From: Anastrepha obliqua
Lineage: Eukaryota; Arthropoda; Insecta; Diptera; Tephritidae
Assembly: GCF_027943255.1 (NCBI RefSeq)
Contig: NC_072894.1
Span: 129,881,601-129,945,600, forward strand
DNA length: 64,000 nucleotides
Direction: 5' to 3'
Positions 35,601 to 48,915 of this stretch are shown in pieces. Made by a program: the position numbers and the translations under genes. Under the pieces are notes generated by a model. The model made no database searches, was not told the DNA's origin, and worked only from the letters and a program-made list of their open reading frames with translations. Position 1 is the stretch's first letter; each line of letters starts with the position of its first letter.

Positions 35601-38339
35601 TATTATATATACATATATCTTTCAATTTGTTTCATGCGCCTGTAATTTTTTCTATAAATAGCAGTTCCTACAGTTTTTAAGTCAATTGTAAGGGACAGTT
35701 GGTTTATATGCCAAAATTTTCTTGGAAAAGCACCAAAATAAGCGAAGCTGCTTGTCTGTCTTGGCGCAGCCGCTATTAAAAATGTTCATTCACTTTCATG
35801 TTATTGCTTCGCTCAACGCTCCAGCGACAGGGCATGAACAAAAAATTTCATCGAATTTCATAATCTTGACTTTTCTTGTCTGAAGAATTGATATTTAGAA
35901 CTACATCTTAGAACTAAAATTATAACAGTCCGATTCCATAACAGCTGGATGTATTCTACCGAAATAAGCCGATTTTGAATCCATTCTTATAACAATAACA
36001 CAACCTACCAGGTATTCCTATTTTTCTTAATTCCACAATGATTGAACACAAAAGTGTTTTTTTAAACCCTCCGAAATACTTTCTTAAGGCAGCTTAAAAC
36101 GCGTTTTCCATATGATTTATAGTAGAGGTGAGTCCAAATAATCCAACTGATAGTTTATTTGAACAGCAGTAAAAACCTTCTGATAATTTACAATAAATTA
36201 TTTGGAAACTTCTTTGGGAGACTCTTTTTCGAGTCCTTATGATGCAGTACTTAAATTAATTGTCAACAAATTGCATACAAATTGCCACCGTCAGCCAATC
36301 GGCCGCATAAGCGAAGAAACCTGATTTCAGCGAAATATGCGTGAGTTAATAATTTTCACTATTTTGCGACAATTTTGGCGGCACTACAGAAGCCGCAAAT
36401 AGTTACCGCTTGCGGCAGTCCTTTGATCTCCATCTCCACAATGTCAAATATGCCACTTTGTAAAAGACCGCCAACATTACAACTACGTTCAAAATAAAAT
36501 ACAAAAAAAAAACTCTCAAAACACCTTAAAACACTAATGACACCGTAAAGTCCATCAACTGTTGTGCACCGGTACATTTTCATTTTTTCTGTAGCAAATT
36601 ACAAATCACACAAAGTACTCGCAAATACAATTTTCGAAATTCGTCAACGGCGACGAACAATTAACGAAGAACTTCATTGATTGCTGATCAAGGCAACGAT
36701 CAGCACAATCGTCATTGCCCATGATAATAATTACATAAAACCGATCATAATGATCGATTGACAATGAAGAAATTCGCATCCTCGTTTATACCGAATCAGT
36801 TGTCGCATTTCTACAGAAGACGCATGGGGAATTCAAAGAAGAAAGGCATTCTGTAATCACTTTCCATGTACGCGAGTAAATGTGCCAAATAATTTTCGTA
36901 AATCTCGTTGGCTGTGTTTTATTTTATTTTTTTACTTTGCTGAAAAAAATCAGGCACAAACTAGCAATGTTACCACATCAAACGCAGCAACAACTCCATC
37001 CCTTCGCTGTTCACGCAATGCTCCGCTGTGAAAATTCCCGAAATTGTCGCTTCGATCAGAATCGATCATAAAATGTTGCAGAGCGACGATCGTCGGTCGT
37101 TGTATGTATTTAGTTGGCTAAAGGTTGCAATTCTTGCTTTAAAACTTGGTGCGCAACAAATTGTTGCAAGGCGAGGGAAGAAGCAATAAAATGCGAGTGT
37201 AATGAGAAAAAGTTGCTAAATCAATTTGAGGTCCAGTCGGGCACATACAACATGCGTGGAAAAAGCCACATTTTTACATGTCTGTCAAGGACTTTTCGCT
37301 TTGCCTCTTTGAATTCGGCAGCTGACTTGTGGCCGCCGCCCCTCGAAATTGTATTTGTTGAAAAGCCGACAAAGTGTAGGGCAGCATGTTGAATGGCATT
37401 ATTGGCATTATCGACGCCGCCTGAGACGTGACAAAATGCTTTGATGCTACGGCGACACTTGATCATGCCTTGGCATAATTTGTAAATAAAAGGTGCTTTG
37501 ATTTTCTAAGTAAATTTCAACAGATGGATATATACCAGGGCCAAGTACATACAAGAAGAAACATGTTTTTAAATTAATTTTTAATTTACATACCTATATT
37601 ACTCTGGTCAACATGTAAATGTGGAAGTGCTACTACTGAGTGTTGATAGGTGCGGGCACGGGCAACCAGACGTTCTACTTTAGTATGCTGAACAACGGTG
37701 AACCCTAGGAAGGAAAAGCATAGATCGGAGGCTAGAGAAGGACCTGCAGGATCTGCAATTGCCTCTCTACTATAGGAAACTTTCCTCAGAAAGTAACCAA
37801 TAAGAGAGTCGTGATACCAGACACTTGATTCTACGCCTGGCCCGATTTACGTGGTTCAGTTATTGACTTCAAATCTGTTTAAATATAGGCGAAGGGGGTG
37901 GACATAGAAGGGAGAAACAAAGATACCCCTGTACCATAAAGCCAGTTCAAGTTTCTTTGCTTGCATTTGACATTTTTAGCCTTTATTCTGATATTTCTTC
38001 CTACAAGAAAACAAAAAACGCAAAACTACAGGTGAACTAAAATTAACGCGTGCGACAGTGAACGCAAAAGAAAATGAGGAAGCGGAGTATAGAGAGTAAA
38101 AGGATATAAAAATGGACTAATAAATGTGAAAAATAAATAATAAATAAATAATACAGAGCGTTTGAGCTGTACTGCTCACCTCGCATCATAAACTTGAGTT
38201 TCATTGGCTAGCCCTTTTATCTATATTACATTTCTCGCCAGACTCATAAAACGAAAAGAGAATCTCTCTTGCCAACAAGTGCTACTTTGGACTAAGTAGG
38301 CAATTGAGTAGTACGACGAACAAAACGAACACTCTATAA
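35601..38339. other. Gene-free DNA
   Basis: AT-rich. The stretch at about 37620-37960 is slightly GC-richer and may be another LINE tail, but gives no clean motif. Confidence 0.35.
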
Positions 38340-38800
38340 GGCTATCACCATATTCCTCCTAACGTATGGCGCAGGAGCTTGGACGCTGGCAATATCCGAT
38401 GAGGCGTCCCCTGGAGTGTTTGAGAGAAAGATCCTGTGGAAGATTTTTGGACCATTGCACGTTGGCAACGGCGAATATCGCAGACGATGGAACGATGAGC
38501 TATATGAGCTTTACGACAGGTAGACATAGTGCAACGAATAATGATTCAGCACCAATGTTAGATGGACCATGTCGTCCAAATGGATGCAAACGCTCCGGCC
38601 CTGAAATTATTCGATGTGGTTCCAGCTGGTGGTAACAGAGGAAGAGGACGGCCTCCTCTGCGTTGGAAAATTCAGGTGTAGAAGGACTTGGCTTCACTTG
38701 ATGTGTCCAACTGGTGCCGGTTAGCACGAGAAAGTCACGACTGGCGCGCTTTGTCGAACTCGGCCAAAATCAAGTAAGCGGTTATCGCGCCATTCAAGAA
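38340..38800 (+). pseudogene. LINE ORF2 C-terminal fragment (RTE-like)
   Basis: The plus strand reads YGAGAWTLAISDEASPGVFE, then RKILWKIFGPLHVGNGEYRR, RWNDELYELY, RGRGRPPLRWK and DLASLDVSNWCRLARESHDW, in order with frameshifts. The YGAGAWTL and FGPLxV...YRRRWNDELY phrases mark the post-RT region of a non-LTR retrotransposon. The RTE assignment is tentative. Confidence 0.7.
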
Positions 38801-41800
38801 GAAGTCGACTAGGCGTATGTAAAAGCAATCTTGGTCATATCTGAGCACTGTTGAGTTGTCCGAACAACAAACAAGCCTACGAGGGTGATAATATGAAGTT
38901 CCCTGCAGCATCTTCACAGTAAGAGCCTTCCTTCTAAGCCTCTTAATTACGAGGATTTGAGGCCGCGGAAATAAAAATTAGTATGTCTCATCAGATAAAT
39001 CAAAGTAGCTTCTCGCATTTCGTCTGTACAATCAACTTCCGCTATCCATAATCTAAAATTTACTATAACGCAATGTCCTAAACAAATTTAATAAATCGGC
39101 ACCAAGGGAGTTTGAAGGGTTCATTGAATCTTTATTATTTATTCATTACATTCAAATAGCTTCTACCAACATTAGCACCCACATTTCCCTTATTTCTACG
39201 TTGTGAATTTATAGAAATTGTTTGACGCATATACTCGTAAATGCAGGTATTACAGCAGAATTCGTACAGAAATAGTCAGCATTGGCTACAATATGTTGAT
39301 ATCGTAAATTCATTAAATAAACGAAAGAAAAATTATGAGTGTAAGGGGCAGCAGAAATCCTTAATAATGTAACTATGCCTAGAAGTGTAGCAGGTGAAAA
39401 ATAATTGTCCCTCGAACCTGTTCATCCACGAAAACAGTTTGTATCTCTTATTTTATACATAACCTCGGATTTGGTTATCTTAACGCGCTAGTTTTCGACC
39501 GATGGAATACCTGAAGCGAATGCCTAAATCTCTAAACAACTTTTGCTGAGAAATCCAGCTGACTGCGAATGGCATCTGCAACGTACAATTTCCGATCGAA
39601 GAAAAAACACCAAAACGATGAAAAAATCAAAATACAAAAAACGCACAAAATCCTAAATTAGACGCGTGTCTACGAAATAAAATCACAAAATCAACTCATC
39701 CTCACTGCGCCATGTCTGTCCGCAGAGTTCGTTTGAGTGCCTCAATTGCATATTGCGTGAATGCTCGTAAAAGCAGGCGTGTCTGTGTTTGTGTACGTCG
39801 CTTATATCCTTTAGGCCAGACTTTCAGCTGATGCACAGACAACAATTGTGGCAGCGAATTGATGCAGGTACAAATGTTGAGAGGTGCTTTAGATGTGCTG
39901 CAGAGGGGCTTGTTGCAGGGATGCGCGCTACGGCTAAATGACGGTCCAGTGGTGCTACAAATTAAAAATGCGCACACAGAAAACCGAACATTTTTATGTT
40001 CGCCTTTTTTTGTTTTTTATGTTTTTCCTTTTTTATTATTGTTTTTTGGTGAATGAGACGAGTATTCCTCACAAAGCTGCAGCGAGAAATTTTTCAGCGC
40101 ACCTTTCGTTGTCTGTCGTTTTGCTAAAGCGACAGGTGCGCATGATGCAGGCGCACAACAACAACAACAACAGCATTAACAACACGAAGTCTTTAAGACC
40201 GGAGCGGAGACAAAACAGCGGCGCAGCAACAGTAACAGCTTAGAAGTCCTAGCAGCTCCTCAATCTATGCATGTATCGAATGTATGTGTGCTTGTGCAAG
40301 TGAGCTGCTCATTGCCAGAAGGAGATTCGTGTCCTTTCGTTGTGCAGCTAAGCCGGTGAACGACCACTGCGACCGTATGTTGTGGCTGCTGATCCTGATT
40401 ATTGGCAGCACAAGTCAATTCCAGTCAAGCGCCGCAACACAGAGTTGAGGAATATATTTTGCACTAGATTCTCATAGCAATGCGTTTATGCCCTTCCGAT
40501 ATTTTCTTGTTGTTTTTATGTGGCAACTGCTGCATTGCTGTCCTTTTTGTCGCCGCCAACACAACAACTACTCGTGTACTAAACAATCATTTTCCACTCA
40601 TCTATATTCGCAACTGTCTGTGTTTTTTGTTGTTATTATTACTCTTATTTACGGGTATTTCAAGATTCACAGTTGCAACTGCAGTTGCATATTGAATGCC
40701 TTCGGATGTTTGCGCAGAGTGGCCAACAGTCGACGAACGACGAACGGCGAATGGGAAACAGTCGACGAGAGGACAAAACAAAATTAATTCCTTGCCATAA
40801 TTTATAATTCAACAGATGACACGAGCCAAGCCACAAGGCAACGGACTGGACGATCGATGTGGAACGCACCGACGCACAGTAGACAACCGATCAGCGGCCA
40901 AGGGGTGACGCGCGGCATGCGACGAACAGTTAGCAATGAGCCGCGCGTCACATGCACGCTGCACGATGCGGCCTTAATGTGCGGCACATGCCGCACAGGT
41001 TGTTTGCAAATGTTAGCGGCAACTGTTTTGCGTGCCATCCTTGTGTTTGTTGTTGTGCCGGCTTTTGTTATTTATACTCTACGAGTAAGGGAAGGGTAGC
41101 GCGTCCTTTACGTTGAATCCTTTGTGCCACTTTGGGCCAGCACAGACCTGCAGAATGTGTATGTTTGTATTAATGTTTGTTTTTGTGTTTCTGTTTTGCA
41201 ATTTCGTTTCCCCTTCTTGCCCTTCCATTCAGTATTCAGCTATTTTGCTGAAATTATTGCATACAGCATTTATTAGCTTATGCCCATTTGTTTTGCAACA
41301 TTTGAAGTTGTTGTCGCCGATGTTTTTTTGTCCGCAAACATCAGTTATCGGTTTGTTGAACTTTTGTGTCACCGTCGTTGACCTGTTAATCGGTTCATTC
41401 GCCCAAAGGATTCTTCGATCAGGTGAACACACAGCCGATCGTTATTTAATTTACTGTCAGTTAACAGTTACCCACCATTGTCCTGCGGTAGCATTGTCAA
41501 AAATTTCTCTGTGATGTTATTGTATTTTTTCATTTACTGTTTACAGCTCAATGAGGTTAGTTACCTATACGAGCAGATTGGGGTTCTTCAACTTTGCACT
41601 GCTCAGTCGACCTGTAAGCTCCTGCACCTGTGCTGCTCGGCTGGGTACGCAGGGCATTCCACGCGGACATGACCCACGTAACTAATTTATTGGTTCTATA
41701 TGCAAATAAAATATTGTCCTTAATTGAAAATGTTTAAATTCAAAATAATCGTAATAAATAAGAACAGACGCAGATCAGTTCGAATTTGAGGGCAGAGGTG

Positions 41801-42674
41801 ATGAATGCATCGAAAATATTCGAGTATTATTTTGACTTCTGATGCCTTAAGCGACTGCTTTGTTGTGGAAAGATTTCGTTCGACACACATGTGGGCATTG
41901 AAGTCCACCCCCTTCAAATAAATACTCCATTGCGAACTTTGCGTGCGCCTGTGTAGACTCCGGACAATGTAAGAGAGAGAAACGGAAATTTTGGAGGGGT
42001 TGGTTCTATATATTCGGTTTGAGCGCCCAACAAAATATTTAGCGTTTGCCAACCAAGAAGTAATACTGATAACTACATGCGGAGGTCTGTATTGAAGCAG
42101 GAGACCCGCAATATACACTGTATGAAATTGAGTCCCAGGCATCAACGCAAACTTCGGCTCGCATAGCTATATCCCACGAAATTCGATAAAAAAGCTTCAA
42201 ATGAAACCTACCGTTTTGTATGACTGCCTCTGCAAACGTGCAACACGCCATGATTTGAGGATGTGTACATTAAATCTACAGTTTCTTAATGACAAAAAAG
42301 CCGATGTTAACCAGAGACTGTTTCAGCATCTTCCACTGCCAAATTGGAAAGAAGCCACAACCTCTACACAGAGAAGTTTGAAACTATCGCTTTAAGTCCT
42401 CCCCACTAATGTTCTTCTCGTGAATATTTAGAGCACAAGAGAGAAATGCTCCAATCAACAATCAATAATTTCAGCCTTAACAGGATCCCCATTAAAGCAC
42501 TAGACTGGTTGATTTCATCGACGCATGAAACACGAAAGCTTACGAAACATACATATAAACATATAATAATTAGCTTAGTGGAGCCAAGTCTCGCACTTCC
42601 AAACAAAACAAGTTAAACGGGTGATAATATAAACATAAAGAATGTACTAAATAGTCCCACTAATTCCTTTGCTA
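38801..42674. other. Gene-free DNA with possible cis-regulatory content
   Basis: No gene motif in the frames. E-boxes of form RCAGGTG lie at 40132-40138 and (complement) 41625-41631. Runs of CAACAACAAC occur at about 40154-40180. Low TE density here is compatible with a constrained regulatory region, but this was not tested. Confidence 0.35.
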
Positions 42675-42882
42675 AGTGTTTGGTCCTCCTAGTTGTGGAG
42701 TGCGTCCTGAAGTTATTCCACAAACAAGTTTTATGCCGCCTCTGAACGGCAGATAGTTTTTTCTGGCAAGCTTTTCATGACAGAAATACGCTCGCTTTTT
42801 CTATAGTTTGGTGTTTCTTGTACACAATGAGCTTCGAACCTTACCAAATAGTAGTCACGCACAAACGCATTTGGCTACGGCG
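42675..42882 (-). mobile_element. tRNA-derived SINE copy (diverged)
   Basis: Reverse copy with TGCCGCCTCTGAACGGCAGA, TTTTCATGACAGAAATACGC, the box-B-like complement GAGCTTCGAACC and the head complement CATTTGGCTACGGCGG. It is more diverged and internally shortened. Confidence 0.75.
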
Positions 42883-44479
42883 GTAGTCAGGTATACAAAA
42901 AAGGGGTACTTTATTTAAATAAGTATTCACGTTAGAATAAAATTACAGGAAATGGATTATAGCAACAATTCAAAAGACGAGAGAATTGTCTGTAAAAGGT
43001 AAACACCTGGACCCACATGATTTGTCAACTTTTCCTTGTAAAGCGATACAGATTACCATTTCACCCTTTCCACAGTTTTAGGTAAATATTCTTACTGAAA
43101 AGCATTGAGCTCCTGGCCTTATGCGGGCGGAATTCCAATTATTACTTGACGTTCACTTAATATTAACTCAGTAATTAAACGAACGGAAACGCATTGTCTA
43201 CCTAGAATAAGAAAACAAAACTAGCATTAAATCCAGGACAAGTAAACGATTATTAAGCTATTAGTTACTAGACGTAGGGCACAGCCGCCAAGTCATTTGT
43301 AATGCTTTGCCTCAAACAGGGGTTAATGCGTTGTTCTAATCCTGACGCTCGAAGGCATTGTCCTGCGCAATGCACCTATGGATAAAAAAGTAACAACAAA
43401 AACAAACTGTATGAAGTGGCAAATAAAGTGATGGCAGCAATGTCCCAATCGGTATGCGCAGGTGACTTTTTCGAAAGGGGAAAAAATCGTCCCTTAAACC
43501 AACCAGCCCTTTTGGCAGAGCACGCCGCCGCTATATTAACAAAAATAATAGTATCAGTTAATAAAATAAAAGAGAAGAAAATAAAAACAAAACCGACTTA
43601 GTAAATTAAATGAGCAAAGGAACCCAAAAATGCAGAACAGAAGTGAACAGAGTGACGAATAGTGGAAGAGCGGAGGCCATCAGCATTCTGTTTGTTTGTT
43701 TTCACTGCTAGCCGAGCGAGCAGGTTGGTTACTACACTAACAGAAAAACAATGTCTTAGGTCAGGACGCGCCTTACAACAAAAAAACCAAATTGAATTCA
43801 GCGGCAACAGGCAAAGCAGCAAAGCAGGTGGGCAGGTGGCGGTTTTGGCCGCGTTCGATTTCGAGTTTGTGATGTTCGATTTGAGATGCCACGACAGCAA
43901 GTGGTTGGTGTAAGTGGTGCAAGCGAGTGGAATGGAATGAAGAAGCGCGCGCGTGCGCTAAATTACCAAAAAAGCATAACGAATAGCACTAAAAAATGCT
44001 TAATTGTAACGAAAGAGAATAAACCTTAAGCTGTCTACATACATATCGACATATTTACAAAGTTATTTATAATATCTACATCTAGAGATGTTACTTAATG
44101 GAAAACACCTGGAAATATAGAAATGGAGAGACAAAGTTTGCGTATTGAAATTGATTGCTCAAGAAAAATATAGTTCAGAATGCCGCAATATATCACATCT
44201 GGAAAATATAAAATGTGGTTACATTTAAGGAGAATGCGATGCAGGCAGCTACAGAAGTTATGTAGAGAATCATACTGCTTTCGGTACAACGCTTTGAGAA
44301 ATTTTCGAGCTACGACAATGGATTATAAAAAACATCTCACATCTTTACGCTTGAAGTTTCAGATCTTCAAAATAAGTGATTTATAGTAAAAAGTATAAAC
44401 CTTCCTAATGATCGCACTGACTCATAACAGCAGCAAAATCAATACAGGTTTAGAGGCTCAAAAGCCTGAGATCCGAATC
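42883..44479. promoter_or_regulatory. Gene-free DNA with paired E-boxes
   Basis: GCAGGTG occurs at 43458-43464, 43824-43830 and 43832-43838; the last two are 8 bp apart in the same orientation. The form matches proneural bHLH heterodimer sites. No coding gene is seen. Confidence 0.35.
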
Positions 44480-45025
44480 ATGAACGAATAATACTATTCG
44501 TTTCAAATAATTCGAATAGTTCAATATTCGAATACCTTACTATTCGAATACCTCACTATTCGAATACCTTACTATTCGAATACCTCACTATTCGAATACC
44601 TTACTATTCGAATACCTTACTATTCGAATACCTTACTATTCGAATACCTCACTATTCGAATACCTTACAATAAAAAGTAGGTAGTATTTTCATTTAATAT
44701 AAGCCTTTGCGTGGTTTTTGAATTTGCATACATAGGTACATGCACTTGTACAGAAACCGATTAGTAGTCCGCTAATCTAAGTAAATATTTACCAAAAATA
44801 TTCGAATAGTGAAGTATTCGAATAGTGAAGTATTCGAATAGTAAGGTATTCGAATAGAAAGGTATTCGAATAGTAAGGTATTCGAATAGTGAGGTATTCG
44901 AATAGTGAGGTATTCGAATAGCATTATTCGAATAAACGAATAAAAAATTCGAATAAATATTATTCGAATTACGAATACCTCTCGAATAAAAGATTTTATT
45001 ATTCGAATAATTTTTATTCGAATAG
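44480..45025. mobile_element. Fold-back element made of 16-bp tandem units
   Basis: The left arm is a tandem array of about nine 16-bp units (ATTCGAATACCTTACT and ATTCGAATACCTCACT) at 44526-44669. The right arm (from 44800, about seven units) is the same unit in inverse orientation (ATTCGAATAGTGAAGT). A 130-bp non-repeated spacer separates them, and outer flanks carry further TTCGAA-containing pieces. It would fold into a long hairpin. No coding region is visible. Confidence 0.85.
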
Positions 45026-48000
45026 TCTCACCACTAGTCCATACCTCCTTTCTTCAAATACAGAATGGAAAATAAATTAGTTGCTTCATTGGCATTGCCT
45101 CGCCTGAGAGCTAGAACAACTACTGATTTACGGAAATCATTAAAAATAAAATGAAAGTGATAGAACAAATTATGCTTGTGTTAGACCTAGACATTCTGAA
45201 CTCGTCCTCTTCGTGAACATAAAGTATGAAAAAAATTGCCTAAAAACTGTTACGCTCAACTGGCAATGGCACACCTTCGAATGCTAACTGCTATTCAAAG
45301 TCGGAATAAAATTGTCGGGCTCTACATTCATAATCGATATCAGAACGTACAGCACAAATTAAAAGGGAACCAATTTGAAGTGTGTATGTCAGTCTATTAT
45401 TAATATCTTGATTCGAACAACTTTTTGGTTATCTTTCGTGGCATCAAAAATCATCGTAGCCTTTATGTTGTTGTTGTTGAATTAAGTAAACATTTGCATT
45501 TGCACTTCTGTACCCTGAATATATTCATAGTTATAAACGCATATATGAATACTAAGTTTCTACCTTCTAATGCCCAAATTCTCGAAAACTAGTCAAATGA
45601 AACTAAAACTATCAGCTCTATTTCTAACTAAACCACAGTTGAATGTCACCATAATTTTAATATCTTTTTTGTCATATTTTTTTGTTATTTAATTCTTGAA
45701 AAGCTCGCTCAAGGAAAAATCTTATAAACTTCACCAAAGGAAGTTGAAAAGTTATTGACTGTAATACAGATGGATATGCTTCTCCTATTTCTCGTCTTTT
45801 GTATTTTTTATTTAAATACACATTTAAAATCTCGACAACGCCTATGGACGAATCGGACGGGTTTGAAAATTAGTTTCATTTGCTTTTCGCCTGAGCGTCC
45901 CTTCCTCCCCATATCTCACTGCAGCCTTTAGCACGAAAATATACGTAAAAATCCAAGAAACGGTTTTCGAAAACTTTTTGTGCTGATGAATACAGGCTAA
46001 ATTGGAAGTTATCAATGCTTTGCCAAGCCCCATCTCTAACAAATTTTCCTCCAACGCAGTTCAATTATTACTATAATTTTTATTAAGTGACTACAAAATC
46101 TGTCAGTAGTAACGTTCTAAATCTTCATATTAACTATGTATGCATGTTTACATGCATTTCTGAACCAATTCAAAATACAAAACCTCAATAAATCATCGGC
46201 TGAGATTTGTTCATCCATCTCGCAAAGCAAAGCAAGATACACAAAAGCGAAAATTTCCAAAAAGATGAGCAAAAAATCGATGATACTTAAATTGGGTCAA
46301 AACGATTGCTGTAGCAAGAGAGCCACCGGCAGCAGGCACAACAACAACAACATTAAAGGAACAAATGGAAAAATAACACATAAAAACCGCCGAACGAAAA
46401 AAATTACAAGAAAAAGGTAGCAGAATTGACGACAGGTGTAGCCAAAGTGGCAGCAGGTCAACAACAACAAAAAAACTTTATTGGATTGCCGAAGGAGAAG
46501 ACCTGCGGTAGAAGAATGGGCAGAAAAAATCATATCGAAGGTGCAACAGCCGCTTGTCCGTAAGCTGATAAAATTAAGTCCGAACATTTGTTAGTGAAAT
46601 TATTTTCTGCTCTCAGCTGCAAAGTAAAATACTAAAATAAATTTATTTACATGCATAAATGTACCTATGATAAACACTTACCTTAGTGTTGTGATTTGCA
46701 ATTTAATTCAGTTGAAATTGTTTCTAAAGCAATGGCATGCGACACGCGTCTTTGTTGCGTCTAATAGGAGTACTGAGACGATTGCAGGACGATCTAAAAA
46801 ACATGCACATCAATGCGATGGGAGGCCTTTATTTAGCAACATTGGCAAAGCGGCAGTTTTTATTAGTGTAGTGTAGTTTTTATTAAAAGTCACAACCGAT
46901 TACAAGCAATGAAGGGCATATGGTTTTTACCACCTTGCCGACCCTACACTCCCTTGAAGTGTCCTGTGCTCACTAAACCGGCTACAATGGCTAATGTTGT
47001 TGCTCATCATTGAGCGGGTCGCTGCTAAGATTGTATGCCTGAGTATATACCTAAGTTTGCGCCAACAGCCGACAAGTTACAGCAGTCAACACAGACAACT
47101 AGTCAGTCAGTCAGTCGTCAGCTAAACTAACAGTCATTCATTTTGACCGAGAAAGAAGCCAAGAAGAACAACGGCGACACCCAGGACTCATTTACGAAGA
47201 CAGGTGCAGATTCCTTATACTGTATGTAGCATGTAATATTTACAGCCAGAAAAAGGATATCAAAAAAAAATTGTGTTGCATGCACATGCTCACACACACA
47301 CACCCAAGTATACACCCAACCAGGCACACACACTTACATACTTTGACATTTCCACTTCTCAATGCAGCGCACTCTCTCCCAGCTTGAGTAGCAGCCGGTT
47401 GCCGATTGTCGATTGCCGGCAAATCTCTTCGATACAGGACAATAAACGTAAATTGTGTCATAAAAGATAGACGCTGCGGCAGGTTGCAAGTTACAAGAAA
47501 CTAATGCACTTGGAAGACAAATTAAAAATCGTCAAAATAAAGATGTGCTAGTATTAACAATTATGGCTGTGTTTTTAGGCAAATAGGGAATAGATTGTGT
47601 AACCAACTTAGAAAATATCTGAATATTATGGAGAAAAGTACCTGAAGACTTTTTCTCAGTCGCATAACCAGGCTAAACGAAGGCTTTAGCGAACTTATTG
47701 AACTACTTAAAGCTGGTCACAGTTGAGAAAAAACAGAAGGTTCCACATATCGCTGTACCGCTACTCGACTCCCAGTGAATTTGACAAAATCAGCTGTGGA
47801 TTTGTTGTAAGGAAGCCCTTTCTGAGGTTTAACGTATTGCCTAAATCTGATCAAACGTAGATTTTCCACGTTTGAAGCCACGCTGACAAGAGCAAAATCC
47901 AAAGAAAAAGTACTCAAGAGTATAAAAATAAAAAATTCTGCTAAAAAGTTAGCAGGCAATAACAGGCCTTTTCTATTCACCACTTCTCTGCTCGCTTTCT

Positions 48001-48134
48001 TTTTGCTCAACTAACTTGACGAAAAATTTGCATGCGAAAGCAACAACAAAGTTATCGAGCAAGGTTCACCGGCAGCGAGCATGGTTATACCTTGCTAACG
48101 CTTGGCGAAAAGAAGAAGTCTATTGTTATTATTG
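45026..48134. other. Gene-free DNA
   Basis: AT-rich with CAA-rich patches at 46300-46480 and a CA microsatellite near 47288-47305. Two RCAGGTG E-boxes lie at 46432-46438 and 47200-47206. No gene is supported. Confidence 0.35.
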
Positions 48135-48353
48135 TTTTTTCTAATAGCGGTCGCCCCTCGGCAGGCAATGGCAAGCCCCCGAGTGTATTTCTGTCATGAA
48201 AAAGCTCCGCATAAAAAAAATATCTGCCGTTCAGAGTCGGCTGTAGGTCCCTCCATTTGTGAAACAACATCAAGACGCACACCACAAATAGGAGGAGGAG
48301 CTCGGCCAAACACCCAAAAAAGGGGCGTAAACGCCAATTATATATATGTATAT
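48135..48353 (+). mobile_element. tRNA-derived SINE copy (5'-truncated)
   Basis: Forward copy lacking the tRNA-like head: TTCTAATAGCGGTCGCCCCT, CGAGTGTATTTCTGTCATGA, CTGCCGTTCAGAGTCGGCT, AGGAGGAGGAGCTCGGCCAA and a TATATATATG tail. Loss of the 5' head is what truncated reverse transcription would give. Confidence 0.85.
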
Positions 48354-48915
48354 GATTGAGTAAAATCGTGCGGCACTGCATTGAAACCAGATGAAAAATT
48401 TGCGTGTATCACTTTTCGGCAACGATTTTCGAAATCTAGTGTCTATTGATGCTCTTCCGATGCCTGTCGAAATTTTGCATTGCTGGAATGAGTCCGAGCC
48501 GATCCATCCTTTGGTTGACGCTTCTACGCAAACTGAGTAAATTTTTTTATTTAAAAAGTGATATATTTGTTTAAACGAATTTTTTATTTAGATCATACAC
48601 TGATTGATGTGTGTTTCATCTAGAAAGATAATTGGCCCATCTTAAGAAACGACTTGTTAAAACGGCTAAATTCAAGTCCAACGTCAGGCAAATAACCTCT
48701 GAGGGGCAGATTAAAAAGATGAAAGGCACAACCAAAACAATAAATTGGCAATTGAAAGTTAGCTAAAATTACAAAAATTTTTAAAATCCAACAACGAAGT
48801 TGGAAATACTAACTAAAGTTGTATTTTATTTCTTTATAAAAACGCGTTAACTAATTTTTAAGTTAAAAATGTAAACAATTAAGTACCATTCATAAAGTAG
48901 CATACAATTATTATA

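Noticed and set aside
41113..41514. 133-residue plus-strand open frame with hydrophobic start
   Set aside because: The hydrophobicity comes from a T-rich (Phe/Leu/Val) stretch. There is no continuing homology and no usable splice partners.
41720..42145. 141-residue minus-strand open frame
   Set aside because: No domain motif, signal peptide or neighbouring exon. Composition is like other chance frames in this AT-rich DNA.
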